This document shows, one piece after another, positions 1 through 5,664 of a stretch of 5,826 bases of DNA (position 1 is the stretch's first letter; each line of letters begins with the position of its first letter). Where the stretch lies: the NCBI GenBank assembly GCA_021828635.1, contig JAJZEJ010000291.1:1-5826 (forward strand). The letters run 5' to 3'. The position numbers were made by a program, and so were the translations under genes. The notes under the pieces are model-generated. The model searched no databases, had not been told where the DNA came from, and was given only the letters and a program-made list of their open reading frames with translations. Source of the stretch: Chloroflexota bacterium (GTDB taxonomy: Bacteria > Chloroflexota > Ktedonobacteria > Ktedonobacterales > Ktedonobacteraceae).

Positions 1-246
1 AGTGGTCTGCTGTATGCGATGCACAACGGTGAGGATAAAAATGATGTGCGTGCGTGGCTCCAGGCGTTGTGCAAGCCTGCCCTAGCGATGCAGGGATACG
101 CGCTGGTGATGGCGATGCCGCCAACACTGCGCGGCCAGCTTGAATGCTGGGGCTACGAACCGCAAGGACTAGCGATGATGCGTCGTCTCAAGCAACAATG
201 GGATACCAATGGCATTCTCAATCGCGGCGTGTTTGGCGCGGCTTGA
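1..246 (+). CDS. FAD-linked oxidase, GlcE-like (C-terminal fragment)
   Basis: The reading frame is open from base 1 and ends at TGA 244-246, so only the last 81 residues are visible and the start lies outside the window. The fragment ends in an MRRLK...WDTNGILNRGVF pattern. This matches the C-terminus of the FAD-linked oxidase family (lactate, glycolate and D-2-hydroxyacid oxidases), whose usual form is a lysine, a DP or DT pair, then GILNPGxF. An upstream ECWG resembles the D/E-x-WG element that precedes this tail in the glycolate oxidase FAD-binding subunit GlcE. Such proteins oxidise a 2-hydroxyacid to a 2-oxoacid with FAD, in GlcE together with the GlcD and iron-sulfur GlcF subunits. Those partners would lie upstream and cannot be seen. 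The FAD-binding domain is also outside the window, so the family call rests on the tail alone and the substrate is not known. The next gene is convergent. Confidence 0.7.
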   Translation, partial: SGLLYAMHNGEDKNDVRAWLQALCKPALAMQGYALVMAMPPTLRGQLECWGYEPQGLAMMRRLKQQWDTNGILNRGVFGAA

Positions 247-583
247 AATCTCTATTAGTACACCATCGACGCATCTGAGCAGGAAGGCTTTGATAACCTT
301 GCTGCCCTGCACTGGTAGCAATAATTACTCATGCAATCTACCGAGATACCCTGGATGCTCATGGGGTAGCCACTACCGTCGTTGCTGAGGAGGAGGAATG
401 ACTTGCTCACTAACTTGACGCCTATGCGGACGCGATACATCGGTCACTACTGCTTTGTCAAACTTCATTTGAGACTTTTGTATCGCGCCGAGACGACTTC
501 TCGGACTGTTTTGACATGTCCAAAAAGGTCCGAATGAAGTTTGACAAAGTACTACACCGACCATCAAAATCATCTTAAAAGGT
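247..583. other. Gene-less convergent spacer
   Basis: This 337-bp stretch lies between the 3' end of the GlcE-like gene and the 3' end of the glutamate dehydrogenase gene. Open frames here are short, have no credible SD and resemble no family I recognise. No canonical terminator (GC stem followed directly by a T-run) was found for either flanking gene. Weak bulged stems occur near 279-310. The main content is the inverted-repeat element at 453-549. An additional 8-bp complementary pair, CGCGATAC at 431-438 and GTATCGCG at 480-487, interleaves with it, so alternative folds are possible. Confidence 0.6.
453..549. repeat. Inverted-repeat element with 17-bp perfect arms (MITE-like or large hairpin)
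   Basis: The left arm CTTTGTCAAACTTCATT (453-469) is the exact reverse complement of the right arm at 533-549. Similarity continues imperfectly outward to about 441 and 559, where CGGT at one end faces ACCG at the other. Inside, CCGAGA (488-493) and TCTCGG (499-504) form a second, nearly concentric hairpin. The 63 bp between the arms contain no coding frame. No T-run follows on either strand, so this is not a standard rho-independent terminator. Possible explanations are a small non-autonomous transposon remnant, a structure that ends both convergent transcripts, or a structured RNA. No clear target-site duplication is visible. Confidence 0.65.
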
Positions 584-1837
584 TTACGGGTAGACACCAC
601 GCATTTCGGTGGCTTCGGCTACCCTGGCAACGGCTAGCAGGTAGGCTCCCAGGCGCAAGCTGGTCTGCTGCTCCTCGGCCTTCTGCTTAACAGCCTGATA
701 GGAGCGCGACATGATACTTTCCAGGCGATGATTGATCTCATCTTCGGCCCAGAAGAAGCGTTGCAGGTCTTGCACCCATTCAAAGTAGCTGACGGTCACG
801 CCGCCCGCATTCGCCAGAATGTCGGGAACGACAGTGATGCCACGCTGATTGAGAATATGGTCGGCATCCGGCGTTGTCGGTCCATTAGCAGCCTCAATGA
901 GCAGGCGTGCTTTAATACGCGCGGCGTTGCGGCCCGTGATCTGATTTTCCAGTGCTGCCGGTACCAGCACATCGCAAGGCAATTCCAGTAGATCAGCGTT
1001 CGTCACGTTCTCGGTGCCAGGCATACCCGCCAGATTGCCATGCTCACGCGAGTAGCGCAGCGCGGTCATCACGTTGATGCCATCGCGGTTATAGATTCCA
1101 CCGTTAATATCACTTAAACCCACAACCTTGCAGCCTAATTCGCTCAACAGGCGTGCCGAGACGCTACCGACATTGCCGAAACCTTGAATCACGACCGCGC
1201 AATCTTGTGGTTGCATATTCAGATCGCGTAACGCCGCCCGTGTGACAACCTGCACGCCCCGTGCCGTGGCTTCCAGACGGCCTTCGCTGCCGCCAATCGC
1301 CAGTGGCTTGCCAGTAATCACGGCAGGTACGGAGTAGCCGACATGCATGGAATAGGTATCCATAATCCAACTCATGATCTGAGGATTGGTGTTCATATCG
1401 GGTGCGGGAATGTCACTATTGGGACCAATGAGGAGCGAGATTTCGGTTGCGTAACGGCGCGTCATGCGTTCAAGTTCAGCACGAGACATGGTGTGGGGAT
1501 CGCAGATGACGCCGCCTTTCGCACCGCCAAAGGGAATACCCACGACCGCGCATTTCCAGGTCATCCACATTGCCAGCGCCCGCACCTCGTCCAGCGAGAC
1601 CTCTGGGCTGAAACGAATGCCACCTTTAGCGGGACCACGATTGATGTTATGCTGTACACGGTAGCCAGTAAACATCTCAACCGTGCCATCGTCCATGCGA
1701 ACAGGGAAATTCACAATCAATTCGCGTTTGGGTTTGCGTAAGATGGCTCGCATTGCTTGCGAAAGGCCGAGACGTTCCGCCGCCTCGTCGAACTGCGCGA
1801 TTGCCATCTGATATGGGTTGATGACATCGATAGCCAT
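584..1837 (-). CDS. gdhA: Glutamate dehydrogenase (NAD(P)-dependent)
   Basis: This 417-aa protein, of normal length for hexameric GDH, interconverts L-glutamate and 2-oxoglutarate plus ammonium in the cytoplasm using NAD(P). The substrate domain comes first: PAKGGIRF (K71), WKCA (K95), FGGAKGG (K107, the catalytic-lysine motif) and PAPD (D147). These four residues keep exactly the spacing of the lysines 89, 113 and 125 and aspartate 165 known from Clostridium GDH. The Rossmann domain follows with GFGNVG (219-224). An acidic residue in LSDINGG (D243) is compatible with NAD preference, but that is only an inference. A late ANAGGVTVSYFEWVQ (342-356) matches the family's C-terminal signature. I chose the ATG at 1837 because a GAGGAGG SD sits 9 nt upstream and the protein begins there in family style. 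The frame stays open 32 codons further upstream, but that stretch is cysteine- and arginine-rich and looks like translated leader. The gene is monocistronic here, divergent from the Uma2-uvrC unit. Confidence 0.95.
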   Translation of the reverse strand: MAIDVINPYQMAIAQFDEAAERLGLSQAMRAILRKPKRELIVNFPVRMDDGTVEMFTGYRVQHNINRGPAKGGIRFSPEVSLDEVRALAMWMTWKCAVVGIPFGGAKGGVICDPHTMSRAELERMTRRYATEISLLIGPNSDIPAPDMNTNPQIMSWIMDTYSMHVGYSVPAVITGKPLAIGGSEGRLEATARGVQVVTRAALRDLNMQPQDCAVVIQGFGNVGSVSARLLSELGCKVVGLSDINGGIYNRDGINVMTALRYSREHGNLAGMPGTENVTNADLLELPCDVLVPAALENQITGRNAARIKARLLIEAANGPTTPDADHILNQRGITVVPDILANAGGVTVSYFEWVQDLQRFFWAEDEINHRLESIMSRSYQAVKQKAEEQQTSLRLGAYLLAVARVAEATEMRGVYP

Positions 1838-1846
1838 AAAAAAAGA

Positions 1847-1853
1847 CCTCCTC
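1847..1853 (-). promoter_or_regulatory. Ribosome binding site of gdhA
   Basis: On the minus strand GAGGAGG is followed by a 9-nt spacer that includes a run of seven T (U) residues, then ATG at 1837. This fixes the start of the dehydrogenase and argues against the upstream in-frame ATG at 1933. The U7 tract directly before the start codon is unusual and could also matter for the structured leader just upstream. Confidence 0.9.
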
Positions 1854-1942
1854 GGTACCGACCAACATTGGTCCGGCACGCCACATTGCCTTGTGAAGCA
1901 TCGTTGCTTCTCAGCACAAACACTGTAAAGCACAGCTTTACA
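1852..1942 (-). promoter_or_regulatory. Structured gdhA leader: palindromes and small hairpins
   Basis: Four compact inverted repeats lie in a row just upstream of the gdhA SD: TCGGTACCGA (1852-1861, perfect 10-bp palindrome), GACCAACATTGGTC (1860-1873, 6-bp arms), GAAGCATCGTTGCTTC (1895-1910, 6-bp arms, 4-nt loop) and an 8-bp stem with a 3-nt loop (1924-1931 with 1935-1942). In the gdhA mRNA the GACC at 1870-1873 can pair either with its near partner GGTC at 1860-1863 or with GGTC at 1845-1848, just before the U7 tract. This could be a folded 5' leader that controls translation or elongation, or a set of protein-binding operators. I cannot assign it to a named riboswitch class. Confidence 0.5.
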
Positions 1943-1966
1943 TAACGAAAAACCAAATGTTCACAG

Positions 1967-1998
1967 GAGAGCCGCGCCAAACAGTGGGCGCGGCTCTC
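1967..1998 (-). promoter_or_regulatory. Strong 12-bp GC-rich hairpin in the gdhA upstream region
   Basis: GAGAGCCGCGCC (1967-1978) and GGCGCGGCTCTC (1987-1998) are perfect reverse complements with an 8-nt loop. The strand cannot be read from the stem itself. It is assigned to the minus strand because it lies between the proposed gdhA promoter and start codon. It sits between two divergent genes, so no gene 3' end needs a terminator here. On the plus strand a mixed T-rich tract (TCTATTTTCTATTTC) follows. On the minus strand a run of five T occurs only about 13 nt beyond the stem. An attenuator-like or mRNA-stabilising leader hairpin is the best guess. Confidence 0.6.
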
Positions 1999-2021
1999 AC
2001 TCTATTTTCTATTTCACTATC

Positions 2022-2030
2022 AGTATATCA
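2022..2030 (-). promoter_or_regulatory. Candidate gdhA promoter (extended -10)
   Basis: The minus strand reads TGA-TATACT, which fits an extended -10 (TGn then 5 of 6 matches to TATAAT). No convincing TTGACA-like -35 lies at 16-18 bp, which is tolerable for extended -10 promoters. Transcription would begin near 2015 and give a leader of about 178 nt carrying all the hairpins described above. Confidence 0.4.
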
Positions 2031-2058
2031 TCAGGGACGGCGAAATGGTAGGGGTCAT

Positions 2059-2104
2059 TTGACTGCTTGACTGCGCCCATGCATGTTGATCGATGGTGTA
2101 TGAT
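2059..2104 (+). promoter_or_regulatory. Weak candidate promoter for the Uma2-uvrC unit
   Basis: A tandem 8-mer, TTGACTGC at 2059-2066 and 2067-2074, supplies two -35-like TTGACT boxes. A good -10-like TATGAT lies at 2099-2104, about 35 nt before the Uma2 start. The spacing from the nearer -35 box to this -10 is 26 bp, too long for standard sigma70, so the two parts may not work together. The -10 may act alone, or the repeat may bind a regulator. Confidence 0.3.
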
Positions 2105-2127
2105 AGAGGCTGTATAGGTGCTTTACC

Positions 2128-2133
2128 AGGAGG
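2128..2133 (+). promoter_or_regulatory. Ribosome binding site of the Uma2 gene
   Basis: AGGAGG sits 5 nt before ATG 2139. It decides this start over the in-frame GTG at 2118, which would place the SD inside the coding region. Confidence 0.85.
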
Positions 2134-2138
2134 TCACG

Positions 2139-2738
2139 ATGGTTGCGCAAAGAGAACCACACTCAATGACATTGGATGAATATTTCGAGTTGATGCGCAA
2201 GAATCCAGATGCGAAATACGAATATTTGGACGGTCAGGTTTATTTGATGGCGGGCGGCACTGCCAATCATGCACGCATTAGCACAAATGCGGTTAGGCAG
2301 CTTGAAGATGCTCTGGGCGATGGTCCTTGTGTTGTATATAATTCAGACCTGAGCGTGCATCTATCGGAATCGCGCTATGTCTTTCCCGATGTAACGGTGA
2401 CATGTGACGAGAGCGATCAGGGCGAGGTCACGACGATACACTCGCCACGTGTGATTGTGGAGGTTATCTCTAATCCTACGGAAGGTTATGACCGTGGGCG
2501 CAAGTTTGCCTATTATCGTCAGTGTTCTACGCTGGAAGAATATGTACTGGCGGCGACCGATCATCAGACGGTGGAAGTCTTTCGTTGCACAGAGCGTGGT
2601 TGGACAGCCTACCATGCCTACAGCTTAGGTGACGTGGTAGAGCTGGCGAGCATTGGCGTAAAAATTCCGGTTGCAGCATTTTACCGGCGCACAACGGTGA
2701 AAGAAAGCTTTGAGACTTACGATAGCCGAGAGATGTAA
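2139..2738 (+). CDS. Uma2 family (DUF820) PD-(D/E)xK nuclease-fold protein
   Basis: This complete 199-aa protein has the usual length for the Uma2 family (DUF820), which adopts a restriction-endonuclease-like fold. Visible family landmarks are the N-terminal MTLDEYFEL and YEYLDGQVYLM (27-37, with E29), an H44 in the following helix, the FPDV aspartate (D84), VIVEVISNPTEGYDRGRKFAYYRQ (E108, K122) and LEEYVLA (132-138). D84, E108 and K122 are the likely metal-binding and catalytic set by comparison with the PD-(D/E)xK fold. Family members are abundant in Cyanobacteria and Chloroflexota, often in many copies. Their physiological role is mostly untested and the substrate is not known. The start is fixed by a strong SD. 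The stop lies only 7 nt before the uvrC ATG, which has a poor SD, so uvrC may be translationally coupled to this gene. Whether the pairing with a repair gene is functional cannot be told from one locus. Confidence 0.9.
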   Translation: MVAQREPHSMTLDEYFELMRKNPDAKYEYLDGQVYLMAGGTANHARISTNAVRQLEDALGDGPCVVYNSDLSVHLSESRYVFPDVTVTCDESDQGEVTTIHSPRVIVEVISNPTEGYDRGRKFAYYRQCSTLEEYVLAATDHQTVEVFRCTERGWTAYHAYSLGDVVELASIGVKIPVAAFYRRTTVKESFETYDSREM

Positions 2739-2745
2739 AAACTCT

Positions 2746-4740
2746 ATGAACGAGAAAATTCAAGCTGTATTAAATTCGTTGCCACATCAGCCCGGTATCT
2801 ACTTGATGAAGGATGGCGCGGGTACGGTAATCTATGTGGGCAAAGCTATCTCGCTGTATAATCGCGTGCGCTCGTATTTTCAAGAATCGACCGATTTGAG
2901 TCCCAAGAATCGCAGTATGGTGGCGAAAATCGAGGATATTGAGTTTCTGGTCGTGCGCAACGAGGTTGAGGCGTTGGTGCTTGAAAGCAACTATATTAAG
3001 CAATATCGCCCGAAATATAATGTGTTGTTGCGTGACGATAAAAGCTATCCCTATATCAAGGTCGCGTTGACCGAAGATTTCCCCCATGTCTATCGCGTGC
3101 GCAACTATCAGCGCGATGGCAACCGTTATTTTGGCCCCTATACCAACTCCGGCGCGGTCGATGCCACGCTTGACCTGCTCAACAAGCTCTTTGCCTTCCG
3201 CACGTGCCGTTATGATGCCTCAAACTGGGCCGCGCCACGTGTGGGTGATAAGGGAGGGCCGCCTGTGGGCTGGAAACAAAAATTGCTGGCGCGTCCCTGC
3301 ACGCAATATTACATTCATCGTTGTATTGCGCCCTGTGTGGCCTATGCCTCGCGTGAGGAGTACGATGCCGTTATTCAGCAGGTCATCTTGTTTCTTGAAG
3401 GCAAGCACGATGAGGTATTGAAAGAATTGCATAAGAAGATGGAGCAAGCGGCTGAAAACCTCAATTTCGAGGAGGCGGCGCGTATCCGTGACCGCGTGAA
3501 GGCCGTGGAGAGCATTCTGGAGAAGCAGCGCATTATCAATACCGAGGGCCAGGACGACCAGGATGTGATCGCGCTGGCGAGTGGTGATGATGAGACCTGT
3601 GCGCAAGTCTTTTTCTTCCGCAGCGGCAAACTGGTGGGGCGCGAATATTTCATCCTGCAAGGCACCCGCGAGAGTGCGCCCGGCGAGGTGATGGCCTCAT
3701 TCATGCAGCAATTCTATGAAAATTCTCCGCATGTGCCGAGTGAGATTATCGTCGAGGTTGAGCCGGATGATCGCACCATCATGCAAAACTGGTTGCGCGA
3801 ACGCCGTAAGCAGACGGCACCTTCATCGGCTAGCTCCGTCGTAACGATTAGTGTGCCGAAACGTGGTGACAAGGTGCGACTGGTGGAAATGGTTCAGCAG
3901 AACGCACAGCAGGTTCTGGAGCAGCAACGTATTAAGTGGCTAACGGATAGCCAGAAGACGCAGATGGCGTTGGAAGAGATACAGGAGGCGCTCAATCTGG
4001 TTACGCCGCCGCAGCGCATCGAGTGCTACGATATCTCCAACACGCAGGGTACCAATTCGGTCGGCGCGATGGTGGTCTTTGAGGGCGGCAAGCCTAAGAA
4101 CAGCGAGTATCGTCGCTTCAAGATCAAGACCGTTGAGGGGCCGAACGACTTTGCCAGCCATCAAGAGGTGCTACGCCGCCGTTTTCGCAGAACCAATGCG
4201 CAAGCTGATGGCAACAATGCACAGGTTAGCACCGATCCTCTAGATGAAGAGGGCGTAGTAGCGACGGAGCAGATTGAGCAGAGCGGCGTTGAGTTGGCCC
4301 ATGACTGGCGCTTACCTGATCTGGTGATTATTGATGGTGGCAAGGGCCAACTTAGTGCTGCAATGGAGGTCATGCAAGAGCTACAGTTGGATATTCCAAC
4401 GGTTGGCTTGGCGAAGGAGAACGAGGAGATTTTCATTCCTGGTTCGCCTGAGCCAATTATGTTGCCGCGCACGTCACAAGGTTTGTATCTCGTGCAACGC
4501 ATCCGCGACGAGGCACACCGTTTCGGTATCACCTATCACCGCAAATTGCGCTCAGATCGCACCTTCAAGTCCGTGCTGGACGAGATTCCCGGCATTGGCC
4601 CCAAGCGCAAACAGGCTCTACTAAAGCATTTCGGCTCCGTCCGCGCTATCAGCACCGCTAGCGTTGATGAACTGGCCGCCCTGGATGGCATGACCCGCGA
4701 TGCCGCCGAGAAGGTCAAGGAATACATTGGGCGGTTGTGA
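2746..4740 (+). CDS. uvrC: Excinuclease ABC subunit C
   Basis: UvrC makes both incisions flanking a lesion after UvrA and UvrB load at damaged DNA. Domains in order: the GIY-YIG nuclease at about 14-95 (GIY 17-19, IYVGKA 29-34, R40, E80, N92) for the 3' cut; a cysteine set at C154, C185, C193 and C197 that matches the family's Fe-S ligands; a UVR motif at about 221-256 for UvrB contact; the RNase H-like nuclease (D429 in ECYDIS, D530 in VIIDGGKGQL, H591) for the 5' cut; and tandem helix-hairpin-helix DNA binding at about 611-664 (IPGIGPKRK). All key residues are present. At 664 aa it is longer than E. coli UvrC (610 aa). The excess lies in an insertion between the first and second cysteines (about 155-180) and a low-complexity acidic loop at about 482-518. 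The ATG at 2746 begins the protein in family style. Its SD is weak (GAGAG about 13 nt upstream), so coupling to the Uma2 gene is likely. Confidence 0.97.
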   Translation: MNEKIQAVLNSLPHQPGIYLMKDGAGTVIYVGKAISLYNRVRSYFQESTDLSPKNRSMVAKIEDIEFLVVRNEVEALVLESNYIKQYRPKYNVLLRDDKSYPYIKVALTEDFPHVYRVRNYQRDGNRYFGPYTNSGAVDATLDLLNKLFAFRTCRYDASNWAAPRVGDKGGPPVGWKQKLLARPCTQYYIHRCIAPCVAYASREEYDAVIQQVILFLEGKHDEVLKELHKKMEQAAENLNFEEAARIRDRVKAVESILEKQRIINTEGQDDQDVIALASGDDETCAQVFFFRSGKLVGREYFILQGTRESAPGEVMASFMQQFYENSPHVPSEIIVEVEPDDRTIMQNWLRERRKQTAPSSASSVVTISVPKRGDKVRLVEMVQQNAQQVLEQQRIKWLTDSQKTQMALEEIQEALNLVTPPQRIECYDISNTQGTNSVGAMVVFEGGKPKNSEYRRFKIKTVEGPNDFASHQEVLRRRFRRTNAQADGNNAQVSTDPLDEEGVVATEQIEQSGVELAHDWRLPDLVIIDGGKGQLSAAMEVMQELQLDIPTVGLAKENEEIFIPGSPEPIMLPRTSQGLYLVQRIRDEAHRFGITYHRKLRSDRTFKSVLDEIPGIGPKRKQALLKHFGSVRAISTASVDELAALDGMTRDAAEKVKEYIGRL

Positions 4741-4754
4741 GATGCATATGGCTC

Positions 4755-4783
4755 TTGACAATCCGGCGGTTGTTGAGCATACT
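4755..4783 (+). promoter_or_regulatory. Sigma70-type promoter of the kinase pair
   Basis: A perfect -35 TTGACA (4755-4760) is followed after exactly 17 bp by CATACT (4778-4783), which matches 4 of 6 consensus -10 positions. It begins 14 bp after the uvrC stop. Transcription would start near 4790 and leave a leader of about 100 nt before the kinase gene. No clear terminator for uvrC was found, so readthrough from uvrC may add to this promoter. Confidence 0.65.
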
Positions 4784-4854
4784 CATACATATATCTTCCC
4801 TTGCTTATATGGCATATCTCGATTTTTCGTTTTTGGTATGTGCTATATGTGGTG

Positions 4855-4884
4855 ATGAGGAATGCAAAATATGAGGGATGCAAA
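4855..4884 (+). repeat. Tandem 16-bp-period duplication around the kinase start
   Basis: ATGAGGAATGCAAA (4855-4868) and ATGAGGGATGCAAA (4871-4884) differ at one of 14 positions. Each copy carries an SD-like GAGG and an ATG. The period of 16 is not a multiple of 3, so the ATG at 4862 is out of frame with the kinase and ends in a short peptide. The duplication makes the true initiation codon ambiguous and may affect initiation efficiency. Confidence 0.6.
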
Positions 4885-4886
4885 GG

Positions 4887-5651
4887 ATGCGTGTTATGGA
4901 AACATATGGACAACATCAGTATCCTGGACGACTCTTTGTCGTAGAGGGAGTCGATGGCTCAGGTAAGAGTACACAGATTGCTTTATTGCGCCAGTGGTTG
5001 ATTAGCGAGGGTTATACCGTCTTTTTCAGTGAATGGAACTCGTCACCATTGGTCAAGAAAACCACCAGTCGCGGCAAGAAGAAGCAGCTGCTCACGCCCA
5101 CGACGTTTAGCCTCATTCATGCCACCGATTTCGCGGACCGCACTGAGCATGATATTATCCCTCCGCTCAAAGCTGGCGCGATTGTGCTGGCTGACCGCTA
5201 TATCTACACTGCCTTTGCCCGCGATGTCGCACGTAACGTGGACCGACGTTGGGTGCGCGAACTCTACCAATTCGCCGTCAAACCCACGCTGGCTTTCTAT
5301 TATCGCGTGCCACTTGATGTCTCGCTGAATCGCATTCTCACCGGACGCACCGAACTGAAATATTACGAAGCTGGCATGGACCTGGGTTTGAGCAGCGACC
5401 CTTTTGAGAGCTTCAAACTCTTCCAAAAGCGGATTGTGCGCGAGTATGAGTCGATGGTACGGGAGTTTGGTTTGACCGTGATGGACGCCACGCAACCTAT
5501 ACCCGAACAGCAACGCCGCATGCGTAAGCTGGTCAGCCCCTACTTGCAAGGTGTACGTCGCCTACGCCCCCCCAAAGTTGAGCCAGAGCATGGCGATGCC
5601 GATCTTGAGACTATTGCTGGCAAAACCAATAATACTATTATCAGGTCTTAA
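4887..5651 (+). CDS. Thymidylate-kinase-like P-loop kinase, first of a tandem pair
   Basis: This 254-aa protein has the thymidylate kinase (Tmk) fold. The Walker A motif is GVDGSGKST (21-29, K27), a DRY motif sits at 103-105 in VLADRYIYTAF, and PTLAFYYRVPLDVSLNRI (133-150) matches the family's core strand. The REPGG motif expected after the second strand in true dTMP kinases is replaced by SEWNSSPLVKK (48-58), followed by a basic SRGKKK. The LID region is the unusual RTELKYYEAGMDLGLSSDPFESF (154-176). It is therefore probably a (deoxy)nucleoside monophosphate kinase-like enzyme, but dTMP is not assured as substrate. The polar C-terminal tail from about 223 is not conserved-looking. Starts at 4878, 4887 and 4896 are all in frame. 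I chose 4887 because GAGGG lies 9 nt upstream; 4896 with AAAGG is nearly as good. It is the first gene behind a good promoter and is followed after 13 nt by a paralogue. Confidence 0.85.
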   Translation: MRVMETYGQHQYPGRLFVVEGVDGSGKSTQIALLRQWLISEGYTVFFSEWNSSPLVKKTTSRGKKKQLLTPTTFSLIHATDFADRTEHDIIPPLKAGAIVLADRYIYTAFARDVARNVDRRWVRELYQFAVKPTLAFYYRVPLDVSLNRILTGRTELKYYEAGMDLGLSSDPFESFKLFQKRIVREYESMVREFGLTVMDATQPIPEQQRRMRKLVSPYLQGVRRLRPPKVEPEHGDADLETIAGKTNNTIIRS

Positions 5652-5664
5652 ATAGAGGTATCGT

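Noticed and set aside
255..440. 61-residue open frame on the minus strand in the convergent spacer
   Set aside because: There is no recognisable family, no credible SD, and the composition is like random translation.
1343..1741. 132-residue plus-strand open frame inside gdhA
   Set aside because: It lies entirely antisense to a strongly supported conserved gene and shows no family features.
1845..1873. T-box riboswitch, suggested by GGTCGGTACCG resembling the GGTGGTACCGCG core
   Set aside because: The match is partial, the GGTACC is explained by a simple palindrome, and I could not identify a stem I specifier loop or a proper terminator. gdhA is also not a usual T-box target.
1838..1933. 32-residue N-terminal extension of the dehydrogenase starting at the in-frame ATG 1933
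   Set aside because: It has no good SD, is rich in Cys and Arg unlike the family, and would place the strong GAGGAGG SD and leader palindromes inside the coding region.
1967..1998. Rho-independent terminator
   Set aside because: The stem is strong, but it lies between two divergent genes with no 3' end to terminate, and a U-run does not directly follow on either strand.
2118..2138. GTG start for the Uma2 gene at 2118
   Set aside because: The AGGAGG at 2128-2133 is ideally placed for ATG 2139, and nothing SD-like precedes the GTG at a suitable distance.
5043..5549. 168-residue minus-strand open frame inside the first kinase gene
   Set aside because: It is a long antisense frame over a conserved P-loop kinase, with no start signal or recognisable motifs.
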